DNA of 64,000 nt from DASZYF01 sp035545535 (GTDB taxonomy: Bacteria > Actinomycetota > Actinomycetes > Mycobacteriales > CAJCIY01): positions 18,082 to 82,081 of the forward strand of contig DASZYF010000142.1 in the NCBI GenBank assembly GCA_035545535.1. Direction: 5' to 3'. The position numbers and the translations under genes were made by a program. Positions 28,583 to 36,808 of the stretch are shown piece after piece. Positions within the stretch are counted from its first letter, which is position 1. Each line of letters begins with the position of its first letter. The notes below the pieces were generated by a model. The model made no database searches. It saw only the letters and a program-made list of their open reading frames with translations, and was not told where the DNA came from.

Positions 28583-29671
28583 TCAGACGGACGCCCCGAC
28601 CGGCAGGCCGTACAGGCGGGAGGCGTTGTCGCCCAGCACCTTGCGCACCACCTCGTCACCGAAGGGCTGCGCGTGCTCGCGCGCCTCGACGACGGTTCCG
28701 GGGAAGTCGCTGTCCCAGTGCGGGTAGTCGCTGGCGTAGACGATCGCGTCGGAGCCGAGGTGCTCGATGAACGTCGGCAGGAACTCGTCCTCGCACTCGA
28801 AGGAGAAGTAGCACTGCCCGCGCGCCACGAGCTCCTTCATGTCGGTCTTGAGGTTGGGCAGCAGCTCGGCCCGCTTCTCCTTGTGCTCCTGAGCCCGCGA
28901 GAGGAAGTACGGAACCCAACCGACGCCCGCCTCGAGGAACGCGAAGCGCAGCCGCGGGTGCGCATCCATCACGCCACCGAGCGCCAGCGCGGTGAAGGCG
29001 ACCATCTGGTCGAGCGGGAACGAGAGCAGGTGCACCTGCGCGTAGTTGGCGAAGTACTCGGCGCCCGGCATCGCAAGGTTCATGCCCGGCGCGCTGTGCA
29101 CGCCGACGGCGACGTCGAGCGACTCGGCCGCCTCCCACAGCTCACCGAGCGACGGGTCGTCGAGCGGGCGGCGGCCGACGAGGGGAGGCACGGTGACGGC
29201 GACGGCGCCGAGGTCGACGCAGCGGCGCATCTCCTCCACCGACCGGCGCACGTCCTGCAGCGGCAGCACGGCCACGCCCTTCAGCCGCTCGGGTGCGCGG
29301 CCGCACACGTCGGTCAGCAGCCAGTCGTTGTAGGCCTGCGCGACGTCGCATGCGAGACCCGCGTCGTCGTAGCCGGTGACGCCGATGACGAGGCCGCCGT
29401 ACAGCACCTGCACGTCGATGCCCTCGGCGTCCATGTCGCGCAGCCGCTGGTCGAGGTCGAGCGCACCCGGCAGGCATGCCGGCGCGAGCGAGGAGTCGAC
29501 CGGCACGCCACAGCCCGGGCCCTCCTGCAGCGGGTAGAGCTTGCCGCCGATCTTCGCGACCGGCTTGCCACCGCTGTGCCCGAGGCCGACCCAGTGCGGT
29601 CGCTTGGCCGACAGGTCCTTCCAGGCGGTGACGTCCTCGTTGATGTGGGCGTCGGCATCGACGACGGTCAT
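28583..29671 (-). CDS. Amidohydrolase family 2 metal-dependent hydrolase/decarboxylase
   Basis: The 362-residue protein begins with DADAHINE, the N-terminal metal motif of amidohydrolase_2 (ACMSD-like) enzymes. It also has the conserved histidine segments VGVHSAPG and the C-terminal aspartate motif YASDYPHWDSDFP. Family members hydrolyse C-C or C-N bonds or decarboxylate cyclic acids; several occur in aromatic and polyketide-like catabolism. ATG 29671 has a GGAGG site. It lies between the thiolase and SDR genes, which suggests a ring-opening or decarboxylation step in the same pathway. Confidence 0.88.
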   Translation of the reverse strand: MTVVDADAHINEDVTAWKDLSAKRPHWVGLGHSGGKPVAKIGGKLYPLQEGPGCGVPVDSSLAPACLPGALDLDQRLRDMDAEGIDVQVLYGGLVIGVTGYDDAGLACDVAQAYNDWLLTDVCGRAPERLKGVAVLPLQDVRRSVEEMRRCVDLGAVAVTVPPLVGRRPLDDPSLGELWEAAESLDVAVGVHSAPGMNLAMPGAEYFANYAQVHLLSFPLDQMVAFTALALGGVMDAHPRLRFAFLEAGVGWVPYFLSRAQEHKEKRAELLPNLKTDMKELVARGQCYFSFECEDEFLPTFIEHLGSDAIVYASDYPHWDSDFPGTVVEAREHAQPFGDEVVRKVLGDNASRLYGLPVGASV

Positions 29672-29697
29672 CGGCGGACCTCCGGGTCGCTCGTGGA

Positions 29698-30897
29698 TCA
29701 GTCGCGGGTGAGGAGCACGCAGCCGGCGATGGGGCCGCCGCCATTGGCCATGGCGGCCACGCGGGGTGAGCCGGGGATCTGCCGCTCGCCCGCCCGGCCC
29801 ATGAGCTGCAGCACCGACTCGTGGATGTGCCCGTAGCCGTGCAGGCGGCCGGCGGAGAGCTGGCCGCCGCTGGTGTTGAGCGGCAGCCGGCCGTCGCGCG
29901 CGATGTTCTGTCCGCCGTCGATGAACGCGCCGGCGCCGCCGGGCTCGACGAGCTTCAGCGCCTCGAGCCACGCGACGGTGAGCCAGGAGAAGCCGTCGTA
30001 GAGCTGCGCCATCTGCACGTCCGCCGGCGTGAGGTCGGTGCGCGTCCACATCTGCGCCGCCGCGTCGCGGCACGCGAAGGTGGTGAGGTCGTCGAACTGG
30101 TCCCACGACGGCCGGCCGCGCAGCGCGGTGCCCACCGCCTCGAAGCGCACCAGCGGGTGCGGCGCGTCGCCGGCGGTGTCGACGTGGCTGACGACCAGCG
30201 CGGTGGCGCCGTCGCACGGGGCATCGCAGTCGTAGAGGCGGAACGGCGTGGTGATGATGCGCGAGGCCATGTAGTCCTCGTGCGACAGCGGCTCCGTGTA
30301 GACGGCGTTCGGGTTGAGCGCGGCGTTGCGCCGGCCGTTGACGGCGATCCAGCCGAGCTGCTCCTGCGTCATGCCGGTCTCGTGCATGTAGCGGCTGGCC
30401 ATCATGCCGATCCAGTTCGCCGCCGAGTACGCGCCGTACGGGAGGTTCCACTGCATGAAGGCGCCGACGCGGAACGAACCGCCCCCGCCACCGCCGACGC
30501 CGATGCCGGCCCGGCCACCGGTGCCCTGCGCAGTCGCCTCGGTGACGGTGCGGTAGACGAGCGCGTGCTTGCAGAGGCCCGCGGCGACCGCGAGCACGGC
30601 GGCGATGGTCGCACCGACCTGCGCCGGGCCTTCCTGGCCGCCGTGGTGCCAGCCGAGGTTCAGCCGCAGCGCGTCCTGCACCGACGGCGTGCCCGGGCCG
30701 GAGAAGCCGGCCGGCTGGGCCATGGCCCCGGGGTAGGCCGCGAGGCCGTCGATGTCGGACGGCTTCAGGCCCGCGTCCTCGATCGCCCGCAGCGCGGCCT
30801 CGATGGTGAGGTCGAGCTCGTCGCGGTTGAGCCGCCGCCCGACCTCGCTCTGGCCGATGCCGCGGACGTAGGCCTTGCTCTCCGGCTTGTCGATCAC
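29698..30897 (-). CDS. Thiolase-fold protein, Ltp2/SCP-x aldolase type
   Basis: The 399-residue protein has thiolase-superfamily segments: YVRGIGQSEVGRR at the N-terminus, the LYDCDAPCDGATALVV region and the C-terminal NTSGGQLSAGRLHGYGHIHE, which matches Ltp2-type lipid-transfer thiolases better than canonical CxGHPxG thiolases. Ltp2-type proteins work with DUF35 partners as retro-aldolases that shorten steroid side chains. GTG 30897 overlaps the DUF35 stop by 4 nt, supporting a complex. A pronounced Gly-rich loop lies near 165-175 (GIGVGGGGGG). Aldolase activity is inferred from family context. Confidence 0.88.
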   Translation of the reverse strand: MIDKPESKAYVRGIGQSEVGRRLNRDELDLTIEAALRAIEDAGLKPSDIDGLAAYPGAMAQPAGFSGPGTPSVQDALRLNLGWHHGGQEGPAQVGATIAAVLAVAAGLCKHALVYRTVTEATAQGTGGRAGIGVGGGGGGSFRVGAFMQWNLPYGAYSAANWIGMMASRYMHETGMTQEQLGWIAVNGRRNAALNPNAVYTEPLSHEDYMASRIITTPFRLYDCDAPCDGATALVVSHVDTAGDAPHPLVRFEAVGTALRGRPSWDQFDDLTTFACRDAAAQMWTRTDLTPADVQMAQLYDGFSWLTVAWLEALKLVEPGGAGAFIDGGQNIARDGRLPLNTSGGQLSAGRLHGYGHIHESVLQLMGRAGERQIPGSPRVAAMANGGGPIAGCVLLTRD

Positions 30898-31346
30898 GCC
30901 GACGGCTCCGGCTCGAACAGGGGGATCCAGACCTTGCCCTCGTTGTCCTCGTGCTCCTCGAACACCGCGCGGACGGCCATGCCGATGTGCACGTCCTCGG
31001 GGGCGACGTTGACGAGGTTCGTCGTCAGGCGCACGTCGGGCTGCTCCTCGATCTCGATGATGGCCACGACGTAGGGCGGCGGCATCAGCGGGTTCCACGC
31101 CTGGTGGTTGACGGTGAACGCGGCCACGGTCGCCCGGCCGCTCACGGCCGCGGGAGCGATGTTGCGGCCGTAGCACTTGGGGCAGACGGGCGTCGGCGGG
31201 TGGATGCGGTAGCCGTCGTCCTGGCAGGTCTGGAAGACCAGCTCACCCCGCTCACCCCCGGTCCAGAACGGCGCGGTCAGCCCCGTCAGGTGGGGCAGCA
31301 GCCGGAACGGCTTGGCCGGCGTGCTCGGATCGGAAGCCGTGCTCAT
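30894..31346 (-). CDS. DUF35/OB-fold protein with degenerate zinc ribbon
   Basis: The 150-residue protein contains a rubredoxin-like zinc ribbon followed by an OB fold, the DUF35 layout. The ribbon reads FQTCQDDGYRIHPPTPVCPKCYG: the second CxxC is intact but the first pair has only one cysteine, so metal binding may be lost. The OB region includes GRATVAAFTVNHQAWNP and VVAIIEIEEQPDVRLTTNLV. In Ltp2 systems this domain is required for aldolase activity. It overlaps the thiolase gene start by 4 nt. Confidence 0.87.
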   Translation of the reverse strand: MSTASDPSTPAKPFRLLPHLTGLTAPFWTGGERGELVFQTCQDDGYRIHPPTPVCPKCYGRNIAPAAVSGRATVAAFTVNHQAWNPLMPPPYVVAIIEIEEQPDVRLTTNLVNVAPEDVHIGMAVRAVFEEHEDNEGKVWIPLFEPEPSA

Positions 31347-31374
31347 GCTCCGGCCTCCAGCCGAATCGCGGTGG

Positions 31375-31734
31375 TCAGTCCTTCTCGGCGAGCGACGCGG
31401 CGTCGAACGCCTGCTTCGCGATGTGCAGCGCCTGCACCGCCGGCAGCACCCCGAACGACGGCTGCGTCAGCATGATCGTGGCGACGACCTCGTCCCACGT
31501 GGCGCCCAGCTCCCGCGCGAACTGCGCGTGCCGTTGGATGCCCGGCTCGTTGCGCACGCCCACGGTGCACGCGAGGCGCACCAGCTCGTGGGTCTTGCGG
31601 TCGAGCGCGGTGACGTCGTCCAGCGCGGCCAGCCACTCGCTCTGCGCCGTCTGCAGCTTCGGGAAGACGGCATGCAGCTCGTCCTCCCACGGGAAGAGGA
31701 AGCCGATCTCGTCGGATCCGTCGGGGTCGACCAT
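31375..31734 (-). CDS. Carboxymuconolactone decarboxylase/AhpD-fold protein
   Basis: The 119-residue helical protein fits the CMD/AhpD family: LDRKTHELVRLACTVGVRNEPGIQRHAQFARELGATWDEV. The redox CxxC of AhpD is missing; the equivalent stretch is VRNEPGIQRH, retaining E and H. It is therefore unlikely to be a peroxidase and may be a lyase or isomerase. It starts at ATG 31734 and lies 28 nt upstream of the DUF35 gene, leading the five-gene run. Confidence 0.8.
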   Translation of the reverse strand: MVDPDGSDEIGFLFPWEDELHAVFPKLQTAQSEWLAALDDVTALDRKTHELVRLACTVGVRNEPGIQRHAQFARELGATWDEVVATIMLTQPSFGVLPAVQALHIAKQAFDAASLAEKD

Positions 31735-31751
31735 GGTCTGAGTCTGTCACC

Positions 31752-31780
31752 CGTCCCGGAGCACAGCGGAGCACGGGACG
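31752..31780. terminator. Short hairpin between MaoC and CMD genes
   Basis: CGTCCCG (31752-31758) pairs with CGGGACG (31774-31780) over a 15-nt loop. It lies in the 79-bp gap downstream of the MaoC-like gene. It could attenuate readthrough from the operator-controlled MaoC promoter into the thiolase operon; the signal is weak. Confidence 0.3.
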
Positions 31781-31813
31781 AGCCGTCGGCACGGTGGAGA
31801 TCAGCAGGGGCGA

Positions 31814-32302
31814 TCAGGACTTGTGGATCAGCGTCATGACGGCGGTGACGGCGAGCTCGCCCTTCTGGTTCGTCCAGCGCGTCTCGCTGGAGACGAACGT
31901 CATGACCGAGCCGCTCGACGACGTCTTCTGTGTGATGTCCTTGACCTCGCCGTCGGTGGTGAGGACATCACCGGCGAGGATCGGCTTGTGGTACGTGAAC
32001 GCCTGCTCCCCGTGCAGGATCAGCCCGCCCTTGGCCGCGAGGTCCCGGATGACCAGCAGGCCCGGGTTGAGCGCGCCCGCGCCCTCGGGCTGGAGCTCGG
32101 GGTAGGCGCCGAAGATCGCCGCGGCGAAGGTCCACGTGGGCGGGGCCGGGATGGCGTCGAAGCCGTGCTCCTTCGCCACCGTGGCGTCCTGGTAGATCTT
32201 CGAGGTGCTCTTCACGGCCTTCGCGAAGCTGGACAGCGGCTGCCGCTCGATCACCACCGTGCTCGGAGCCAGCTTGCTTCCCACAGCGCTCGTGTCGACC
32301 AC
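31814..32302 (-). CDS. MaoC-like hydratase subunit, HadA type (N-terminal domain)
   Basis: The 162-residue hotdog protein resembles the MaoC N-terminal/FAS1-dehydratase domain (VIERQPLSSFAKAVKSTSKIY, DAIPAPPTWTFAAAIFG, FTYHKPILAGDVL). It lacks the catalytic D-x4-H hydratase-2 motif, as do HadA or ChsH1-type stabilising subunits, so it needs a catalytic partner. The best candidate is the HadB-like protein at 38130-38570, which has the motif and the same kind of operator. GTG 32302 has a GAGAGGA ribosome site. It is divergent from an SDR gene. Confidence 0.85.
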   Translation of the reverse strand: MVDTSAVGSKLAPSTVVIERQPLSSFAKAVKSTSKIYQDATVAKEHGFDAIPAPPTWTFAAAIFGAYPELQPEGAGALNPGLLVIRDLAAKGGLILHGEQAFTYHKPILAGDVLTTDGEVKDITQKTSSSGSVMTFVSSETRWTNQKGELAVTAVMTLIHKS

Positions 32303-32337
32303 GGTCGTCCTCTCTCGTTGCCCGGCGGTCCGAACCC

Positions 32338-32381
32338 TGACACGGACCTGACGTTCGCGTCAGTGACTGACGCGCTTGTCA
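32338..32381. promoter_or_regulatory. Tandem TGAC-N6-GTCA operators, MaoC/SDR divergent promoter
   Basis: Two full cores: TGAC GTTCGC GTCA (32349-32362) and TGAC GCGCTT GTCA (32368-32381), 19 bp centre to centre. A third, half-matching copy TGAC ACGGAC CTGA is at 32338-32351. The right arm of the second site contains TTGTCA (32376-32381), a plausible -35 for TACCGT (32400-32405; 18-bp spacer) driving the SDR gene. Confidence 0.82.
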
Positions 32382-32441
32382 GGGTATCTGGGCCTCTCGT
32401 ACCGTAGCCAGCGCCAACCTCACACCGCAAGGAGCTCTCGC

Positions 32442-33377
32442 ATGGGTCTGCTCGACGGCAAGGTCGCGATCGTCACCGGAGGTGGCCGCGGCGTCGGTCG
32501 CGGGGAGGCCGTCCAGCTGGCCGCCCACGGAGCCAAGGTCCTGGTCAACGACCTCGGCGGCAGCCAGGTGGGTGAGGGCGCCGACAAGACCCCCGCCGAA
32601 GAGGTGGTCGCGGTCATCAAGGCCCGCGGGGGCGAGGCGGTCGCCAACTACGACGACGTGTCCGACTTCGCCGCGAGCAAGAACATCGTCGACCAGGCGA
32701 TCGAGACGTTCGGCCGCCTCGACATCGTCGTGAACAACGCGGGCATCCTGCGCGACAAGATGCTGACCTCGATGTCCGAGGAGGACTTCGACCTGGTCGT
32801 GCGCGTGCACCTCAAGGGCACGTTCTGCGTGAGCAAGCACGCCGCGTCCTACTGGCGCGAGCAGAGCAAGGCCGGGAACCAGCCGAACGCCTCGATCATC
32901 AACACGGTCTCGTCGGCCGGCCTGCAGGGCAACCTCGGCCAGACCAACTACGGCGCCGCCAAGGGCGGCATCGCCGCGATGACGATCATCCACTCGCTCG
33001 AGCTCGCGCAGTACGGCGTGCGCGTCAACGCGGTGGCCCCGGGCGGCCTCACGCGGCTCGTCGGCACGCTGCCCGGCCAGGACGCGCCGCAGAAGCACCC
33101 CGAGGAGTACGAGGGCTTCGAGCGCATGAACCCGGGCAACAGCGCGCCCATGGTCGTGTGGCTCGCGTCGGACAAGGCGCAGCACGTGACCGGTCAGGTC
33201 TTCCGCGCCGTCGGCAACAACATCGCGCACTACGAGCCGTGGAAGCTCGGCGCGAGCATCGACAGCGTCGACCGCAAGACCAAGGAAGCGACGCAGTGGG
33301 ACCCGAACCTGATCGGGCCGGCCATCAACGCGGCGGTCTTCCACTCGCGTCATCCCGGCCTGCAGATGGGCGGCTGA
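32442..33377 (+). CDS. SDR, 17beta-HSD4/MFE-2-like 3-hydroxyacyl-CoA dehydrogenase
   Basis: ATG 32442 follows AAGGAG. The 311-residue SDR has cofactor motif TGGGRGVG, the insertion NDLGGSQVGEGADKT typical of peroxisomal multifunctional-enzyme-like SDRs, NNAG, and YGAAK. This subfamily oxidises 3-hydroxyacyl-CoAs, including steroid side-chain intermediates. The C-terminal extension (about 270-311) is longer than in simple SDRs. It begins a four-gene run with a monooxygenase, a double-domain SDR and an amidohydrolase, under tandem operators. Confidence 0.9.
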   Translation: MGLLDGKVAIVTGGGRGVGRGEAVQLAAHGAKVLVNDLGGSQVGEGADKTPAEEVVAVIKARGGEAVANYDDVSDFAASKNIVDQAIETFGRLDIVVNNAGILRDKMLTSMSEEDFDLVVRVHLKGTFCVSKHAASYWREQSKAGNQPNASIINTVSSAGLQGNLGQTNYGAAKGGIAAMTIIHSLELAQYGVRVNAVAPGGLTRLVGTLPGQDAPQKHPEEYEGFERMNPGNSAPMVVWLASDKAQHVTGQVFRAVGNNIAHYEPWKLGASIDSVDRKTKEATQWDPNLIGPAINAAVFHSRHPGLQMGG

Positions 33378-33383
33378 CCGCGC

Positions 33384-35198
33384 GTGGCGGAGGCCCCCCC
33401 GACAGGCTTCGACGCCGAGCGCATCCGCGCCAAGTACCTCGCCGAACGTGACCGTCGGCTCGTCCCCGGACGGGCCGCCATCCGTGAGCTCAGCGAGGAC
33501 CAGCACTTCGCGAGCTACCGGCGTGACCCGTTCACGCCGGTGCAGGAGCGCGAGCCCGTGCGCGACGAGGTCGACGCGGTCGTCCTCGGCGGTGGCATCG
33601 CGGGCGTCGTGGCCGGTGCCAACCTGCGCAAGGCCGGCGTGCAGAGCATCCGCATCGTCGACCAGGCCGGTGGCATCGGCGGCACCTGGTACTGGAACCG
33701 CTACCCCGGCGTGATGTGCGACGTCGAGTCCTACGTCTACCTGCCGATGCTGGAGGAGCTCGACTACATCCCGACGCGGCGCTACGCGTTCGGCGAGGAG
33801 ATCCGCACCTACCTGCAGCGCCTGGCCGAGCACTTCGACCTCGTCGACGGCGCGCTGTTCCACACCGGCGTCACCCGCGCCGAGTGGGACGACAGCATCC
33901 ACCGCTGGCGCATCACCACCGACCGCGGTGACTCCTTCACCTGCCGGTACTACGTGGTCGCGCCCGGGATCCTGAACCTGATGAAGCTCCCGGCGATCCC
34001 GGGCATGGAGGACTTCCAGGGCGACGCGTTCCACACCGCGCGGTGGGACTACTCCGTCACCGGCGGCGCGCCCGGCGAGCCGATGACCAAGCTCAAGGAC
34101 AAGGTCGTCGGCCTCATCGGCACCGGCGCCACCGGCATCCAGTGCCTCGGCCCGCTCGCCGAGGCCGCGAAGCACGTCTACGTCTTCCAGCGCACGCCGT
34201 CGGCGATCGGCGTGCGGGGCAACCGGCCCACCGAGCCGGAGTTCGCGGCGAGCCTGAAGCCGGGGTGGCAGCAGGAGCGCATGGACAACCTCCAGGCGGT
34301 CATCCTCGGAAAGCCGGTCGAGGTCGACCTCATCGACGACGGGTGGACGCGCCACTACGCCGCGGTGCAGGCGCCGCCGCCGAAGGGGACCACCGACCTC
34401 GCCGCGTACGGGCGCCGCCTCGAAGAGCTCGACTACCGGATCATGGAGGAGCACCGCGCGCGGGTGATGGAGATCGTCAAGGACCCCGTCACCGCCGACA
34501 TCCTCAAGCCGTACTACCGCTACCTGTGCAAGCGGCCCTGCTTCCACGACGAGTACCTGCACGCCTACAACTCACCGAACGTCACGCTCATCGACTGCCC
34601 CAGCGGCTTCGACCGGGTGAGCGAGCGCGGGCCGGTCATCGATGGCGTCGAGTACCCCGTCGACCTGCTCGTCTACGGCACCGGCTTCGAGGCCGAGCTG
34701 ACGCCGCTCCCCCGTCGCGCGGGCCACGAGGTGGTCGGCCGTGGTGGTCGGACGCTCGCCGAGAAGTGGGGCGCCGGCGCGAAGACGCTGTACGGGCTGA
34801 TGATGCGCGGCTTCCCGAACATGTTCGTGATGCCCGCACCCGGTCAGCAGTCCGTGGTCACCGTCAACTACACCCACCTCGCCGTGCTCGGCGGCGAGAT
34901 CCTCGGCCGCCTGGTGACCCAGCTGCGCGAGCACGACGCCGAGGTCTTCGAGGTCGCCGAAGACGCCGAGAACGCCTGGACCGACCAGATCCTCGCGAAG
35001 TTCGTCGCCGGCGGCGCGGTGCTCTCGGCGTGCACGCCGTCGCGCATCAACAACGAGGGCGACCCCGGCGGCCGCGACCCGCACGGCGGCAACTTCGGCG
35101 GCGGCCAGGGCGACTACTTCGCCTACCGCGACCTCATCGAGGACTGGCTGTCCGCCGGCACGCTCCGCGGGCTCGAGCTCACCCGCAGCCGGTCGTGA
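33384..35198 (+). CDS. Baeyer-Villiger-type flavin monooxygenase
   Basis: The 604-residue class B flavoprotein has FAD motif GGGIAG (69-74), the GGTWYWNRYPGV segment (99-110), the Baeyer-Villiger fingerprint FQGDAFHTARWD (211-222) and an NADPH motif GTGATG (246-251). Such enzymes insert oxygen next to a ketone to form esters or lactones, or oxidise heteroatoms. The first 60 residues form an N-terminal extension seen in larger members. The start is GTG 33384, 6 nt after the SDR stop. It may create a lactone for the amidohydrolases in this region. Confidence 0.9.
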   Translation: MAEAPPTGFDAERIRAKYLAERDRRLVPGRAAIRELSEDQHFASYRRDPFTPVQEREPVRDEVDAVVLGGGIAGVVAGANLRKAGVQSIRIVDQAGGIGGTWYWNRYPGVMCDVESYVYLPMLEELDYIPTRRYAFGEEIRTYLQRLAEHFDLVDGALFHTGVTRAEWDDSIHRWRITTDRGDSFTCRYYVVAPGILNLMKLPAIPGMEDFQGDAFHTARWDYSVTGGAPGEPMTKLKDKVVGLIGTGATGIQCLGPLAEAAKHVYVFQRTPSAIGVRGNRPTEPEFAASLKPGWQQERMDNLQAVILGKPVEVDLIDDGWTRHYAAVQAPPPKGTTDLAAYGRRLEELDYRIMEEHRARVMEIVKDPVTADILKPYYRYLCKRPCFHDEYLHAYNSPNVTLIDCPSGFDRVSERGPVIDGVEYPVDLLVYGTGFEAELTPLPRRAGHEVVGRGGRTLAEKWGAGAKTLYGLMMRGFPNMFVMPAPGQQSVVTVNYTHLAVLGGEILGRLVTQLREHDAEVFEVAEDAENAWTDQILAKFVAGGAVLSACTPSRINNEGDPGGRDPHGGNFGGGQGDYFAYRDLIEDWLSAGTLRGLELTRSRS

Positions 35199-36808
35199 CC
35201 ACGGCCGGCGACCGTCCCGTCGTCGTCGTCACCGGTGGCGGCGCCGGGATCGGCGCGGCGATCGCGATGGAGCTCGGCCGCCGCGGCGCGTTCGTCGTCA
35301 CCGTCGACCCGATGGTGACGCTCGACGGCACCGGGTCGGTCGACGTCCCGGAGACGACGGTCGACCGCATCGTCGCCGCGGGTGGCGCCGGGCTGGCGGC
35401 GCCGATCTCCGTGACCGACTCCCCGGCGGTCACCACGCTGCTCACCGACCTCGTCACGACGCACGGCCGGCTCGACGCGGTCGTGAACGTCGCCGGCATC
35501 AGCCGCCGCACGAGCTACACCACCGGCACCGACGACGAGTGGCGCAGCGTGCTGACCGTGCACCTCGACGGGTGGCTCACGATCCTCGGGGCCGCGCTCC
35601 CGCTCATGGCGGCCGCCGGTCGCGGTCGCATCCTCGGCGTCACATCGGGCTCCGGCTGGCGGCCCGGTGACGCCGGCGCCTACGCGTGCGCGAAGCGCGC
35701 CGTGGCCGCGCTCACCTGGCAGCTCGGCCGGCAGGCGCCCGCGGGCGTGACCGTCAACGCGTTCTCCCCCATCGCCGTCACGCGCATGGTGGTGGCGGCC
35801 CGCGCCAGCGCCCCCGCACCGGTCAAGCCGCCGCCCACCGCCAAGGGCGGCCTGTCCCTCGGCTCGATGCCCGAGCCCGAGGACATCGGCCCGCTCGTCG
35901 CGTGGCTGGTGAACGACGCCCCGGCGTTCAGCGGCGAGATCCTGTTCGCGGGCGGGTCCGAGGTCGCCGTGCTCGACCGGCCCCGGCTGCTCGAGGTCAT
36001 GCGCACCGACAACGCGGCCGACCTCGCCGCCCTCATCGATGCGACCGCTCCCGCCCTGGCGAAGGCCGAGGCCGCGCAGCTCTCCGGCGGCGGCAGCAAC
36101 CCGCGGTTCACCAAGGCCTACGGGCCGCCGGGCGAACCGGGGCTGCGGCGCGACGGCGCGCGCTGCCTCGTCGTCTCCGACCGGCCGCCGCTCGCGTCCG
36201 CGGTCGTCGCGGCGCTCGACGCGCGCGGCGTGAGCGCGACGGTCAGCGACAGCACCGCAGCCGATGCGATCGCGGGCACCGACCTGTCCGGCGTCGACGC
36301 TGTCGTCCTCGCGCGCTCCGGGGATGCGGAGAGCTCCGGCGACACCGGCTGGCAGGGCACGCTCACGGAGCACCGCAACGCGGTCACCGACATCTACACG
36401 GACGCGCGGTGGGGACGGGCCGTCGCCGACGTCGCCGAGGCGGGTCGCCCGATGCGGATCGTCACCGTCACCGACGCCACGACCGCGGGTGGCCGCTCAC
36501 GCGGGCAGGCGGCCGCGCAGCTGGCGCGGGCGGCGATCGGCACCAGCGAGGGGCGGGTCGAGGCGTTCGCCGTCTCCGCCGAAGGCACCGGCGCGCACGC
36601 GGACCGGGTCGCGGCCGAGCTGGCCGCCCACCTCGTCGTCGCTCCTGACGCCGCGGCGCTCTCGGGCGCCGAGCTCGCCACCGGCGACGGCTGGTTCGGG
36701 CTGCGCAGCCACCCGCGCGCCGCGGCCGGCTTCACGCTGGGTACGCCGGAGATACCCGCGTGGTTCGGTGACGCCCTGCTGGAGACCATCGACGCGAAGG
36801 AGTCGTGA
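35195..36808 (+). CDS. Double-domain SDR (active N-half, degenerate C-half)
   Basis: The 537-residue protein is about twice SDR length. Residues 1-260 form a classical SDR: TGGGAGIG, NVAG in place of NNAG, and YACAK. After a linker, residues about 320-537 resemble a second Rossmann domain (ARCLVVSDRPPLASAVVAAL, VEAFAVSAEGTGAHADRVAAEL) but have no G-rich cofactor motif or YxxxK. The C-half may be structural or regulatory. GTG 35195 overlaps the monooxygenase stop (GTGA). Confidence 0.8.
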   Translation: MTTAGDRPVVVVTGGGAGIGAAIAMELGRRGAFVVTVDPMVTLDGTGSVDVPETTVDRIVAAGGAGLAAPISVTDSPAVTTLLTDLVTTHGRLDAVVNVAGISRRTSYTTGTDDEWRSVLTVHLDGWLTILGAALPLMAAAGRGRILGVTSGSGWRPGDAGAYACAKRAVAALTWQLGRQAPAGVTVNAFSPIAVTRMVVAARASAPAPVKPPPTAKGGLSLGSMPEPEDIGPLVAWLVNDAPAFSGEILFAGGSEVAVLDRPRLLEVMRTDNAADLAALIDATAPALAKAEAAQLSGGGSNPRFTKAYGPPGEPGLRRDGARCLVVSDRPPLASAVVAALDARGVSATVSDSTAADAIAGTDLSGVDAVVLARSGDAESSGDTGWQGTLTEHRNAVTDIYTDARWGRAVADVAEAGRPMRIVTVTDATTAGGRSRGQAAAQLARAAIGTSEGRVEAFAVSAEGTGAHADRVAAELAAHLVVAPDAAALSGAELATGDGWFGLRSHPRAAAGFTLGTPEIPAWFGDALLETIDAKES

